From Miscanthus floridulus (Eukaryota > Streptophyta > Magnoliopsida > Poales > Poaceae): DNA of 64,000 bases. This document shows, piece by piece, positions 45,441-58,739 of the stretch (position 1 is its first letter; the number at the start of each line of letters is the position of its first letter). The notes under the pieces were generated by a model. It had not been told where the DNA came from. It saw only the letters and a program-made list of their open reading frames with translations, and did not search any database. Location of the stretch: the NCBI RefSeq assembly GCF_019320115.1, contig NC_089598.1, positions 87,745,560 through 87,809,559 of the forward strand, in the 5' to 3' direction. Both the position numbers and the translations under genes were made by a program.

Positions 45441-46420
45441 ATCTTCTCCCGATGACATATACCAAATCTAGTCCAAAACGCATTTGAATCGATGAAAGAA
45501 CATCGACGGTTGAATCATCGGGTATAACATAGGTTGTTGATTAATCACATTTAATCTTTAATTTTCTCTTCGCAATCATCAACGATGAGATCTATGACCT
45601 AGAGTAGCTGGTCTCATTAGGAGTGCCAAACAACACCTTCCTAGCAAATAATGACCACAGATAGATTGCTTGTAGCGATGACATCGTCGTGGCAATTATT
45701 GAAATGATCACAAGACTCCACAAAAATAAAACAACCGTAGTAAATGAGAGATGGGTCCCCTCTCCTTGCCATCGGCGAACTCGGAGGGAAAGAAGAAGAG
45801 AGCTCCTAGACGGTGACGTGGAGCAAAGGACACAGCGATTGTCTCTTGGTAGGGTGACACAACTCTTTTACCTGTGTAAACTTTGACAAAGATCAAATAT
45901 TTTATAAAGTCGCATTATTTATCTACGGCATTAGAAAATTTTAAATCCAAACGGACCTAAACCTCTACTACTAGGTCTCAATGGTCATATTGATCGATCA
46001 TAGCTAAACGCAGGCATTAAATAATTTATAGGCACTCAAATAGATAACTCACTACATATATATGTTGAGTCGTTTGTGAGTAAAAAGCGTATAGATGACT
46101 TACCGTTCGTGAATAGTATAAACCCTTATTAGGAGATTTCCAATAAACTACTCTTTAAATCCAACATTTTCATGGTTGAAATTGAAAGTTTTGATAATGC
46201 TGATGATGTGCGCAGCTTCAAAATTTTGACGAACCGACGGAAAGGCCAACAAAGGTCGGTTGGCATGATCCACGAAAAGAGTTGGTCTACTCGGGCCACG
46301 TTGTCCTCCACGATTCACAGGCGCCCCCACCCACCCCATTCGTGCCCGTGCCGGCCGGCGCCTGCTGCACCTCCTGGCCTAACCCAAACGTCAGATCGCA
46401 TCGTGCTCTGCTTTCCTTTC
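45441..46420. other. Intergenic sequence upstream of the CCCH gene
   Basis: AT-rich to about 46290, then GC-rich toward the CCCH gene leader. No gene is recognised and no clear TATA box was found; the promoter probably lies around 46000-46500. Confidence 0.45.
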
Positions 46421-46771
46421 CCGATCAGACCGCACCAAAAGGCGGCACGTCATTGCTGTCGAGAGAATTCGCAGCCGAGACGGCAAAATCCAGGCCGCCA
46501 CAGATCCCCTTCCCATCCAGGCTTCCAGTTCCAGCTCCAGCCCCCCCGGGTTCTCCGCAGGCCGCCCGCAGCCGGCAGACGCAGACCCGATCAAGCACGC
46601 TGCCGTTGCCGGCTGGGCAAGGCAAGCGAAGCAGCCGCGCGCCCAGTCCCCACGCAGCACGCGATTCGCGCCGCCCCCCTCCTCTAATCTAACCCTAGAG
46701 CGCTCCGCCCGCCTCGGCGCCGCTGAATTGCAATCGCAATTCCACCTAGTCCCGAGCCAATCCACGCGACG

Positions 46772-46800
46772 CTTCCTCTTCCTCTTCCTCTTCCTCTTCC
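46772..46800 (+). repeat. CTTCCT hexamer tract in the 5' leader of the CCCH gene
   Basis: Nearly five tandem CTTCCT units end about 27 bases before the start codon. Pyrimidine tracts are common in grass 5' leaders. Confidence 0.85.
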
Positions 46801-46826
46801 CGGCGCTTCGTCGGGCGGCAATCGCC

Positions 46827-49800
46827 ATGGATCCGCACCCACCCTTCGACCACCCGCACCACCGCCGCGCCGCGCACCCCGGCAACCACTACCTAGACCA
46901 GCAGCACCCCGGCCACCACCACCACTACTTGGCCGCCGGCGGCGGCGGCGGCGGCGCTGCCCCCGCGCGGTCCAGGTATGACTACGAGTACGACTCCCGC
47001 CCGATCCAGTATCCCCCTCCCGACCACCACCACCACCCCCTCCCGCGCGTCCACCAACAGCCCCCGCCGCCGCCGCCGCCGCCGCCCCAGCCGCTGCCCC
47101 CGCCGCCACCTCCCCCGCCGCACCACCGCCACGACGCCCCCCACTACGCCCCCCTCCCGCTCCGCCCCACGCCGGAAACCTACTCCCCGCCGCCGTACCA
47201 CAACCCTCCTCCTTCTCATCAGCCGTACCACCAGCAGCGCCACGTCGGCGGTGGCGACTTCCGCCCCGCCGACGAGATCCGCCGCATCCCCAGCCACCAC
47301 CCCCACCACCATCACCACCACCAGCAGCCGCAGCACCATCACCACCAGCAGCTGCCGCACCACCTTCACCAGCAGCCACAGCTCTCCTGGGAGGAGATTG
47401 AGGAGGGGCGCCACTACGCTGCCCACAAGCTGAAGCCGCAGCTCTCGTGGGAGGAGGCTGAAGAGGAGCGGCGCTACGCCGCCCGTCAGCTCCGGGTGTC
47501 GCTGTCGCCACCCGGTGCACGGAAGAGGTACCACTGCGTCATGCATGACTCGGGTGACCGGGAGAGCACATCTAGCTCTGGCCCGCCACCCCGCCGCCAG
47601 AGGCAACAGCCGCACCCTAGTTATTCTCCCCCACCAGATGACAGTTTTGTAGATAGGGCAACTAGTTATTCTTGTTACGGCAGCCACGAGGGCTTTGTGG
47701 CGCACAGCGACAGTAATGGAAACAGGAAGATGCCGATGTCCATGTCGACTATGCTGCCTGGCTCGCCGAGGCGAGCCCCACAGAAGATGGCTCCTACGAG
47801 ATTGTCTGTGTGGCATCGTATTGAGGAGAATCCCTCACTGTATACGCCACCTTCTCCACGCAAGGTGCCAAAGGAGGTGCATATTTCGCCGAGCAAGACC
47901 AAAAACTCTGGGTCTGCGTCAAAGGAATTGGCCAGCGTAATTTCTTTGGATTGCAAGGCAAAGAGTTCTGATTGTAAGGGTAGTGATGATAGTGCAGGAA
48001 TGAAGAAGAATGCAGCAAAGAAAACTGAGAAGGTGCTGTCCTCAGTTATTGTGAAGCCTTCACCAGAAGCCAAGGAAAAAGAAAGAGCTGTTAATAAGGT
48101 TACCAAGAAGCCTGACAAGGTTGGTAATAGTGTACCAGGTTTCATGAGTGCAGGTGTGAGATCGGCGGCCTTTCCTGGTCCTGGTGTGAAGAAAGTGAAA
48201 AAGATAGTCATCAAGAAGATTGTTAGGAAGATCGGTGCCAAAGATAAACAAACTAGTAGTTTGACCGTCTCAGAAAAGGACAGCATTGATGCTAATGTGG
48301 ATGCCTCTGAGAAAGAAGAAGCTAATGCAAATGCTTCTGAGAAAGAAGAGGGTGAGATCACAACATCATCTTTTGAAAAGGATGCTATCTCTGCACACAA
48401 TTTGGTCAGTACTGGTGATACAGCTGGAGTTGCTAACAGCGTGGAGGTCCAGAAGGAACAAAATAATGATTTGGTGAATCTGAGTAAGAGCAATGCTGCT
48501 TCAACCATTGCATCTACGGATACTCTTGACCCATCAAGTGCTAGCCGGAGAAAACATCCTGGAAAAGAAGATTATAAGAGCTTCGTGAATTCAATTGATG
48601 GCAATGCATCTCCAGCCATTGAATCTTCCAAAACATTTAATACAAGTGGTGTTGAACATCCCCGAAAAGAAGATGATAGGTGTTTCATCAATTCAAGTGT
48701 TAAAAATGCTACCCTTCATTGTGAGAACAATAATTCTCAACAGGAAGAAGAGGGTGAAATTCTGGCTGTTTCAGGTCCAGTGAATGTTGGAAGTAATTGC
48801 CCAAGGATTCTTGATGCAGTGGAACCACATGATTGTGAAGTGGAAAACATGGAAGACAACAAAGTTCCTGAGGTCATGAGTGGAAATAGTGCTGTTTACG
48901 TGAATGGAGCTAAGGATTGTACAACAGAAGTTAGTGGAAGTGAGGATGACAGGAGGGAAGAAGGCCTTTTCCTTCTAAATGATCCCCTTAGAAGTCCTAG
49001 TACAGATGATGAAGTTAGCATGACTCCGAGCAAGGATAACCATGAAAAAGAGGGTATGATTCTGATTGGTGCAAGTGAAGTGTGTGCTGCTTCTGTAGGC
49101 CAACCTGAGGGAAATCCCAAGATAGCAGAAGCCGCTGTTGCTCATGGTGCACGTAAGGAACAAGGCAATCTGCTGAACAATCCAGGAGAAAAGGATGTGG
49201 CATCTTTTGGATCTTCGGGAACCCTTAATACCATGGAAAAAAGTGTTAATGAGATTACCCAGGAGAAAGAGTGGACATTGCCCATTGAACCAAATGAAGC
49301 TACTTCTTTTGCACACCAAAATGTGCCAGCCTTGAGTACATTACAAAATAATGTTAGTGAGAATATCCAGAAGGAGAGCCAAATGCCCATGGATTCAAGT
49401 GCTTTTCAAACAATAGAATGCGCCACAATAGAAGTTGTTAGTAGTAAGTTTGCTCAGAATGTAGCGTGCAAGAGCCCCATGGATTTAAATGGAACGAATG
49501 AAGGAACTACAGATAACTCCATGTACACTCCAGAGTTTGCTGTAGCAGGTGGAACCGAGGATAGAAGCATGCAAGTTGATTTCCACGATGCGAAAGCTGC
49601 TTTAAGTAAGCCGGATCTTCCCCTGGAAGTAGTGGATACAGATACCCATGCTCTGCAGTCATCCAGAGATACAGAGAGCACAATTCTGCCATCATTGGAT
49701 GATGATCCTATGAAGGATTCCTCTGGTGCTGTTATTCTGAATAATGGTGTAGGGAGGAGCACTTCATCTCAAGTAGCAGAACTGTCACATCTTCATAGAC

Positions 49801-52800
49801 CCCACCCGCCTCCTGACCACAACCCATCCTCCTTACATTCCCATGATTCACCATCTGTATCTGGTAACAGTGAGCATTCTGTTCGTACAGCTTTGACCCT
49901 TGGTAATAATATCTATTTCAGTAGTGCAGAGAGTGAGGGACAGCCTGAGGAAAACCATAACCTAGTGGATGTAAACCAAGGATTTGATGTGACAATGACG
50001 GAATTTGGTAATATTGTCAAAAGAAAAGGTGAATCTGGCAATGACTTTATGAATGCAGGCAGTCAGAGTTGGTTGACTTTACCACTTACTGTCAGCTGCT
50101 TGGATAATGATGCTGCTGGTAGTAATGAGAGGTTAGGTTTAGAGCAGATTGTGGATGAAGGTGCCTCTGTCTGTCAGGATCATGATAGTGTGCCAAATAT
50201 TGACCAGCGTGGCAGTATTGATATTTTGTCTGGACAGGATCACAGCCTCAAACTATGTGATATCAGTATGCCTCAAGCAGACCTTTTGGCAACCGAAGAG
50301 GGAAATAAGGATGTTGAGGATGAGATTGTTCTCCCAGGTTCTTCTGTTAATTCTGTAGATGTTTTAGATCACAATAGTTATCGCACAGTGGATAAACCTA
50401 TAGATAACCTTAATAAACCGATTCTCTTATCTTCACAATCTGCTGATGCACCAGGTCAAGAGTTAGCTTCTTCTCAGGTATCTGTTGATTCTGATGACAC
50501 CTATCATGGAAGTACTGAGGACCCTGTGGGCGTGTCAAGTACAACACCTGATTCGATATCCTCCTGGATTGAAGCCATTGTATCAGAAGCTAAAAAGGAT
50601 CATCAATCATGCAAATCCTCTCTACTTCCTATCAGTTCCCCAGACAAGGTATCAGCACCAAAGGAGGATAGCAAGAAGGCATTGTCAGATTCAGTAGTCA
50701 ACTCTGTAGTAAAATCTCCCCCTCGAATTAATATTGCAAGCTCCACAGTATCGAAGGTACCTACTAAACAGGTGGCTTTGCCCGATTCATTGCGAGAGCC
50801 CCCTCGCTTAAACCAGAATGCAAGGAACAGGACATGGCGTCGTGACAATGTGTCATCTTCTAATTCAGCATTGCATGTTTCACAGGCTTCAGGATTGCCC
50901 CCTAAACTCCCAGTAAAAAAGAACAGCAAAAGTGAAAACTCTTATATCCGCAAGGGTAATGCCCTCATTAGAAATCCAGCCACTGGAAATCATCTTCATT
51001 CTTCTTCTAGTCTAGATTCTCAAAATAAGTTGAGTAAGCCTGTTATGAGGAGAAGCATGAACTTTGTCAGGAAAGTCGATTCAAAAGACGTAGCACATTC
51101 TCATATTTCAGTTGAAAGACCCAAGACCCCACCTTTGCCACTTCACACCAAATCCATCAGTTGTGCTGTGAATGTTTTGGAGCCATTGTCTAAAAAATTG
51201 CAGCAACAGGTCCTTGAAACTGAAAAGGAAGATTCCAGTGGGCAGGTTAACTCAGGTGCTGACAATCCAAGCATTATTAGTTCGCACAAGTCTGAAGCCC
51301 TTGATGCTGGTAAAGCAATTTATGTTAGACCAAAGTTAAATCAACTTGTTGCTGCACAGGGGCAACATCTTGGTGAGTCGAGTAACATTTCCTTGGATAA
51401 GATTATGTTACTGCAGCCATCCGCAACATCTGATCTCTATTTCAAGAAAAGGAAAAATCAGATTATTTTGGGTCCCTCTACTTCTGATGCTCCGAGTTCA
51501 AAAGATACATCTCAGGCTGAGAATATAAAGTCAGGTGAGAGTAAAGTTCTAATGTCTGCATCTTCCAACAACAATATCACTGTGGCAAAGGACAGGCCGC
51601 ACAAAGGTAACATGCTATATAAAAATACTTGTTCATACTTGTTCGGCTGTTCCTTGTACCTTTAACCAAGTTGTTATTTAATTAACATGTCAGCATTCTC
51701 TAGTATGCTGGAACTTGTTTGGAAATGACATATAATGTATTTCACGTCTATCGAGCAAGTAGTTTTGCATGTCTGTCTTTTTTATTTCAGTTATGTTCTT
51801 CAGTGTAAGGAACATTAGCTAAATTGAAAAATTGAGAACCATAACTAAATATGAATGATATTATTGCCAAACTATGCAGACCTGGTTATAGTCCTATAGA
51901 TGACCTTTCCTCTTGGTATCCCACTCTTTCACCTTTTGAAGATCGAGACATGAACACCTTTCTCCTGCTTTTTCTATGATGAGTTGATGACTTCACACTG
52001 TTTTTCCTACAAGATTTGGTCACTACTTGTCAAACCTTTGTGTAGACAGCATCTTTGTTCTAAACTACATTGCTGCCAGCCTTTTCTTTCTTTTCCCTCT
52101 TGACCTATGCTTTCTGAGGGCATGTACTTGGACAATGAAGCATTTGTGTAAATTTTCTAAATGCAGCTCTTCATACAACAAATACTGTCAGAAGTTTCTC
52201 TCATGTCTGGACACTTAGTGGACAAAATCCTCGAAAGAAATCTTTTGTGGGAGCTAGTCATATGAAGGTCTTCCCTCGTATACTTCCATGGAAAAGAAAA
52301 ATATTCTGCCAGAACTTCAGAGGCAGTTACTCTTCGTTGTTGAATACAAGCTCTATAGGGATAATGAGGTAACCAATACCAGAATGGCCTTAATTTTCCC
52401 TTATTCTGTATTGATTCATTCCATTCAATTTGTTAATAGCAAGTCATGATCCTCTATCATTTGTCAGAAAATTATTGCAAACAAAGAAGAGAAGTACTAT
52501 TTACACCGTCTCTACTGATGGATTCTCCCTTCGGAAATCTGGAGTGTTAAGTATAGGCGGGTCAAGTTTGAAATGGTCAAGGTCCCTTGAGAAACATTCT
52601 CAAAAGGTTAATGAGGTATTGAATTCAGAGATGCATAATCTCCCTGATCACTCATTGAGTAATCCATGTGAATTTAGTTTAGTGTTCTAACCACCACTGC
52701 ATTATATTCAGATGTGGAATTCAATGGAAACATGTGAGGATAGATTTAAATATAACTGTATCTTCTTTTAGCTCTTGAAGCTCAAATATAAATATTATTC

Positions 52801-55196
52801 TTAATGAATCCCTGTTTTGAGAGTTAACACTTGTTAGACTGTTAGTAGGGTCATGAGAACATATACTAGACTATCTTGTTTCCTAGTTTCATTTGTTAAA
52901 TGTTATTTCAGAATTAGTAACTTGCATAGTTTCTATGTTTTTCAACACCAAGAACATTATTTTGTTAAGTTTATAGAGCTGCTGCCTTGCACAATTTTTG
53001 CTTGATCAAACATGCGCAATCTGAAATCTGGATTGCAGGAAGCTACACAGGCAGTTGCTGAAGTTGAAAGAAAGAAAAGAGAAAAGAGAAAACGACAGTC
53101 TCTCCGTAACAAGGGAAGGAATGGTAATGCATTAGGTATCTTTCGATGGCCATAAGCTAAAATATTATATGCATGATACATAACTGTATAATTCCGTGCA
53201 ATGCAATTGTTCTGTTTTTCATATGACTTTCAATCTTTCATGCTTCCTCACCTTAAAATTTAATGAGTTACTGATGCACCAGATTGATTTTCAATTTGTG
53301 TTGTCTAAGTCTAACATGTTCTACTCTTTGTAGTCCAGTTTAAGATTCATGGTTGAATAATTAGTAATTATTCATGATTATGTACCTTGCCATGTTGGAA
53401 CATTTTGGTTTGGACTAACTTTCTTAGAACTATCAGTACCTAGTCTCCTAATTATCATATCTGATTTTTCCATTTCTCACTAGATTTGTGTTGTTTTGAC
53501 TTATGGTTCATGATTCCCATTTTGTTTTCAGATCGATACTCTGCATCAGTTGCTGCCAATCAATTAACAAATAGCAGCAGAGCATCTTCAGATTCAAGGG
53601 TGTCGTCAACTTGCAATGAGTATGCTTCGCACCATGTTGCATTGTATCTTGTATTAGGAATAACAGACAGAATCATGACATCTCTTTCTCTACTTGTCTT
53701 TCTATGAGCAGATACGTGCGTGTTAACAAAGGTAACCAACTGGTCAGAAATCCGAAGAAAGTAATCCGCATGCTAGCAAGTGAGAAAGTTCGATGGAGTT
53801 TGCACACTGTTAGAAGACGGTTGGCAAAGAAGCAGCAATATTGTCAATTCTTCACTCGCTTCGGCGAGTGTAAAAAATCTGGTGGCAAGTGTCCCTATAT
53901 TCATGACCGAGCTAAAGTGGCTATCTGTACTAAATTTCTTAAAGGCTTGTGTTCTAGTACTAGTTGCAAACTAACTCACAAGGTAAGATTTCTTCTTGAT
54001 TCTACTAGTGATCATGGCTTCATTCTTTTCCATCATGAGTATCTGTCCTGCAGGTCCTGCCAGAAAGAATGCCAGATTGTTCTTACTTTCTTCAAGGTGA
54101 TTCATTTCAGTGTCATTGTACCGTTGTTTACTATCCTTTGCAATTGATTGCCTGCTTACATGTATGTTTGGCATCGCTAGCAGGGCTCTGTACCAACACA
54201 GCCTGTCCCTATAGGCATGTGAAAGTGAACTCGAACGCCCCTGTTTGCGAAGATTTTTTGAAGGGATATTGTGCTGATGGTGATGAGGTATTTATGATAT
54301 CACTAGAATTATATTGATCTTAAATTTTTGTTCCGCGCCTTGCATTGGAGGGTAGGTAGGCACATGATTTCCTATGGAGGTAGCATAAAGCTTGCTTCCA
54401 CTGGATTGTTAGTGTGAACGATATTTCGTATCAGAATTAATATATGTAGGTTGGTGTCCTTCCTTTGCATATTTGTTCTAACATGAAATGTTTTATAGGA
54501 CATAGTGTCAAAATATCCACCTTTTAGTTCCTTAATTTTGGATAATCTAATTCAGTTGAGTGTTGATTCTTCATAGATAAATAGATCAGAAAGGTTGCCT
54601 CCTTTTGGGGGAAACCTATGCTGGAAAAGCATGCTGTCTCTGCTTTAAGTAAAAACACGTCTCTGCTTTAAAACAGAGCTCGTTCATCTTTTAAACTTCT
54701 GGGGCCTTAGATGAACCTTTATGGTTCTGAATCAAGATCACTAATCTTTTCATGGACTTGAAACAATCTCTGTTACGAGCAGTGTCGTAAAAAGCACAGC
54801 TATGTATGCCCCATCTTTGAGGCGACAGGAGAGTGCCCACAAGAATCAAGATGCAAGCTTCATCACCCCAAGAAGAAAAACAAATCCAAGAGAAGCAAAG
54901 TAGACACCGTCCAAAACAACAGTTGGGGTCGGTATTTTGAGACAAGCATTGGCCATGGCAGTGGAGCAAGGATAGTTTCTTTGGAGGAAGAAGAGAGACA
55001 GAAACCAGAGCAAATCTCTGGTGAGGACTTTGCTGACTTCATTGAACTTGGTGCCGATATTGAAGTCCCTGAAGATGCAGACGCTTCGGATGACATACAG
55101 CCGATGGAATTGGACTCAGGGAATCTCGAGATGCAGGCTGACAATCTTGACGCGATAATCAAGCCACTTCGGATCATGAGAACGGCAAGAGGTTGA
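46827..55196 (+). CDS. Large CCCH zinc-finger protein, C3H7/ZC3H3 type (nine coding exons)
   Basis: Proposed exons: 46827-51606, 52167-52368, 52444-52615, 53039-53123, 53532-53619, 53712-53982, 54054-54096, 54184-54287 and 54783-55196. All introns are GT-AG and the joined frame is open, about 2,052 residues. ATG 46827 has a good context (ATCGCCATGG); the frame is open upstream but without ATG. The first exon alone encodes about 1,593 residues: a Pro/His-rich low-complexity start, two 20-residue repeats of the type PQLSWEE(I/A)EE, and a long acidic Ser-rich region. A conserved VFPRILPWKRK box lies in exon 2. Five tandem CCCH fingers occupy about residues 1820-1943 (spacings C8C6C3H, C7C4C3H twice, C7C5C3H, C8C5C3H), then an acidic tail. 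The layout matches Arabidopsis C3H7 and animal ZC3H3, which act in nuclear mRNA polyadenylation and export; the role here is inferred. Confidence 0.88.
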
Positions 55197-55856
55197 TGAG
55201 TTCTTTTGTTGGATACAGCTGCAGTGTTACTGGGTCAGGGAGATATGTTATGCTATGTATGACGAGGCATAGGCGCTGACTCGAGTTTCTAATTCTTGAA
55301 GACTGGTTCTGACGGGCCGTCAGTTTTTACTTGGTTGAAGGTTTGGTTTTGTTCATCTTGTACATCTCTTAGGAAATATACAGGGTCCATATGGCAGTTA
55401 TAGAGGCCATGAGGGTTACTGGCTGTTAACCTGTGTTTTTTGAACATTACCCAGAGTTGAATGTAACAAACAGTGCATTACAATAGCATAGAGGAAATAA
55501 AGGTTTCGTTTTGTGTATATTGCGCTGCACATCTTTTGGTTATAAATTCTGCCTTTAGACACATTTTGATGATGTGCATACAAAGAAACTTGCTCCCTGG
55601 CGGTAAAAAAAAACATAATCTGGAGCTGGAACCAGGTTTCCAACCTGACAGCAATGTGGTATTCTGTGAGGCAGCTTCGTATGTTTGGAAGCTGTCATTC
55701 AAACTTACAGACTAGGCTCTTCGATCGATTTAAGCTCATATGGTTCAAAACGAGCGGAGATCTATGGATACAATTGATCCGTATTGGACTACAATAAAAA
55801 AAAAACAATAAAACTGGTGATATACTCTTCAGGTCAGGAGGATTTTGCGGGCACGC
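55197..55856. other. Convergent intergenic region between the CCCH gene and TIC21
   Basis: Both genes end into this 660-bp stretch. AATAAA at 55496-55501 is a possible poly-A signal for the CCCH gene, giving a 3' UTR of about 320 bases. A short A run lies at about 55795-55805. Confidence 0.6.
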
Positions 55857-58739
55857 TCATGCCGGTTTTGGCACTGGGGCAGCTTCTGTTTTAGACAATG
55901 TTACAGACCGCAATGCCGGTTTTGGCACTGGGGCAGCTTCTGTTTGGGTCAATGTTACAGACCGCAGTAGCTCCATTGAGCTGGATATCCCAAGGAAATG
56001 TGAAAGGATCGTGTTGGCTGAAGCCTGTAGATGATAGAAACAAAAGGCAAGAAAACGATGAGTGCTCTTGTATCAGTAATAACGTAGCGAAAATACCAGT
56101 TACATTGAATAAATAATAGAAATGGACTGCCACAATGCCAAACAAACATAGTAATACCAATTGGACTAACATAAATTGAATTTTAAAAATTAATGGAGGT
56201 CTAGAGCTTTAGTTATGATGAGAATTAGACACTAGCTATTGGAAATAATATTGGTTTTCAGTTGTGGACCCATGTTCCAATATTTGTGTGAAGATAATCT
56301 ATGCCAGACTACACAAAACAAACTTTACCATTAGAAAGAAAGCATGAAACGCCGACAAGCTATTCTTACTGTAAACTAAACACACATGAAAACAAAAATA
56401 AACAGTGGCATACCTGAACAAGAAAGATATCTAAAGCAAGAACGGGACTCTGTCCAGGAGATATTCCCTGGTAGTAGGGCACTGCTGAGGTAGTGAGTGC
56501 TTTGCCTACCAAAGCACCTACAGTTGCCTGCAGGCCAAGAACTGCAGCAGCCATTCCAACAACATTAAGCACGATACTGTTTCTCAGATTCTTAACCACA
56601 TCCGCACGTGGAGGAGCCTGAAAAAGGAGAAAACGGTTTTAGTTTTGGCTCGGAAGTATGTCTACAGCATTTTAGCAAGAGCACCACACAAAAGTAAGAT
56701 AACAGAATTGTCCGTAGGAGTTTGGTTCCTATTTTTATTTAGCTTGAATCAGAAATATATTCCAGCCACTTTACTTCCAGAAGATTTAGCGAAATACGTC
56801 AAATAGATACAAATAATGTGCTGATGGGTGCATGATCCAGATAAGGACATGAAGCAGCTGTCGACAGGTGGAAGATGGTGCGAATATCATAGGTTCAGTG
56901 GTGTACAGCAGAAATATTTTGTTCCACGGAGAAAATAAAATAATGCTGCAGCTTTACAACTATTTTAGGCGATGGAAGTACCTTAGAAGGTTCATTCGCT
57001 GTTCTTTTAAGCCTTTCAGAAAGGCGGATATAACCATATGACTGGAAGACTGAGATGAAGGCCATGACGATGCCAACTGCAGTTGCACAGAATGTGAAGG
57101 GAGATGTTACATTCCCTGTAGCAACCGCAGAGAATGACAGAATCCCAGCCGAAACAAATGTACACACTAACTGAGACCAAAACCCCAGGGTACCCAAATT
57201 CTTAAAATGCTGTGCTGTTTTCTCTAGTTTTTTGCTAACCTGCAAAAGAAAGGTAAATACTGATTGGCTAATACTTGAGAATCATAGTATGCATTCTTTC
57301 GCAAAAAAAAGATAATCATAGTATGCATAGTAAATGTATGTTGGGAGCATGAGTGCTGGAATCATAGTATGCATAGTAATGTATTTTGGGAGCATTAGTG
57401 TTGGTAGATCCCAGTGACTATATACAACAACAACAACAAAGCCTTTAAGTCCCAAACAAGTTGGGGTAGGCATAGTAATGTATTTTGGGAGCATTAGTGT
57501 TGGTAGATCCCAGTGACTATATAATGGAGAGAAATAGCTTAGGTGCCTGACAATCTAGAAATACCACCATGTTAAAGTTATTTAGGAAACAACTCTCTTA
57601 AAGTCTGACAATTTAACCAGGTTACTGTATATGCTAACAGTCGAGTAACAGAAGATAGTACCTCATAGTTAACACATGAGTGTTGGTAGATCCCAGTAAC
57701 TATGTGATGGAGAAAAATAGCTGGGGTGCCTAACAATCTAGAAAGATCACCATGTCCAAATTTATTAGGAAACAGCTCTCTTGGAGTCTGACAATTTAAC
57801 CAAAAGTTACTATACGCTAACAGTCTGAGTAACAGAAGATAGCACCTCATAGCTAACACATGGATATGGAAAATATTACAGTAACACAACTTCAGAAATC
57901 ATGAACTAAAGATACCACAGTTTACATGAGATTTTGGTAGAACTAAATGTGATATCTGAATATGGTAAAACCAAACGATATCACACCTCTTCCGATAAAT
58001 GGACTACAAGGCAATGTATCAACAAAGTTGGACTACAAGTCTTTATTCTTTAATATTGATGATCGAATTCTAAGGTGCCACTTCATTCCATCACACCAGC
58101 CTGCAGAAGGCATTTGGTTGCTTCTAGCTTCCTCCAAAGACCAAAGCAGAGCAGTAGCAGAAGAAGAAACTACCACGGCATTGCTTATATTTTCTTTCCT
58201 TGTGCATTCGCTGATGTACTCTACTAGCTCTCTCAAATAGTCAAAATATCAGAACCTCATTGCTCAATTGTTGCAGCAACCAGAAACAACGAGCACGTGG
58301 TTGCAAGAACCCCAACCTCCAGGACACCTGACTACTCTAACTGTCCTTATCCGGACACTAGAAATCCTGGCGGTACGGCTACTGAAACACATCAACGGAG
58401 TGGGCGGGTGAAAGGCACCTGAGCCAGCTTGGCGCGTTCGGCCACGTCCTCCGCGGAGAGAGGGCCGGGGTCAGACTCAGCTTCCGCAGAGAGAGGGCTG
58501 AGGTCAGGAGGACTGGATGCCGGCGCCCCAGCCCCTGCAGCCGCGGCGGTGAGGTGGCGCGGCGAAGGGATTCGGCCGGTGGCATAGAATGAGGTACCAC
58601 CGACAGCAGCCGCACGACTGGGAGCGGATAAGTGGGGCGCCGGCGCCGGCGCCGAAGCCACGGCAGAGGACACCGGTCGCCGCCTCAGCGTCGGGAGGGG
58701 CGGCCTTGGCGGCGCCGGGGAGACGTGGAGCGACTGCAT
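55857..58739 (-). CDS. TIC21: TIC21/PIC1 chloroplast inner-envelope protein (DUF3611), four exons
   Basis: Exons on the minus strand: 58739-58419, 57239-56982, 56617-56414 and 56024-55857. All junctions are GT-AG at codon boundaries, giving 316 residues. The start MQSLHVSPAPP resembles other TIC21 proteins (MQSL start); an upstream ATG at 58781 would add 14 residues. Residues 1 to about 90 are Ala/Pro/Ser-rich, a likely plastid transit peptide. Conserved text follows: LGFWSQLVCTFVSAGILSFS, YGYIRLSERLKRT, APPRADVVKNLR, GLQATVGALVGKALTTSA, SPVLALDIFLVQASANT. Four membrane segments are expected at about 125-147, 155-178, 206-230 and 250-277. Family members act in protein import or iron transport at the inner envelope; which applies is debated. 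The last 36 residues are an 18-residue tandem duplicate. Confidence 0.93.
55860..55967 (-). repeat. TIC21: 54-bp tandem duplication in the TIC21 last exon
   Basis: Units 55860-55913 and 55914-55967 differ at only three positions. On the protein they are LRSVTLTQTEAAPVPKPA followed by LRSVTLSKTEAAPVPKPA and then the stop. The length is a multiple of three, so the frame is kept. Confidence 0.95.
57373..57522. repeat. Direct repeat flanking a SINE-tail-like segment in TIC21 intron 1
   Basis: About 50 bp beginning GCATAGTAATGTATTTTGGG and ending CCCAGTGACTATATA occur at about 57373-57422 and again at about 57470-57522. Between them lies CAACAACAACAACAAAGCC followed by TTTAAGTCCCAAACAAGTTG, which on the minus strand ends in TTG units like the 3' tails of plant Au/TS-type SINEs. 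Confidence 0.7.
57497..57865. repeat. Diverged tandem duplication in TIC21 intron 1
   Basis: About 180 bp starting at GTGTTGGTAGATCCCAGTGAC (about 57498) recurs at about 57680 (GTGTTGGTAGATCCCAGTAAC). It shares AACAATCTAGAAA-, GTCTGACAATTTAACCA- and AACAGAAGATAG-type phrases in the same order. The units differ at many positions, so the duplication is old. Confidence 0.75.

Noticed and set aside
46728..46826. Upstream extension of the CCCH protein
   Set aside because: It would need a TTG start; the first ATG in frame is at 46827 in good context.
46684..47816. Long minus-strand open frames (278 and 307 codons) opposite the CCCH gene start
   Set aside because: Their Gly/Arg/Val-rich text is the mirror of the Pro/His-rich codons on the plus strand, and they have no domain.
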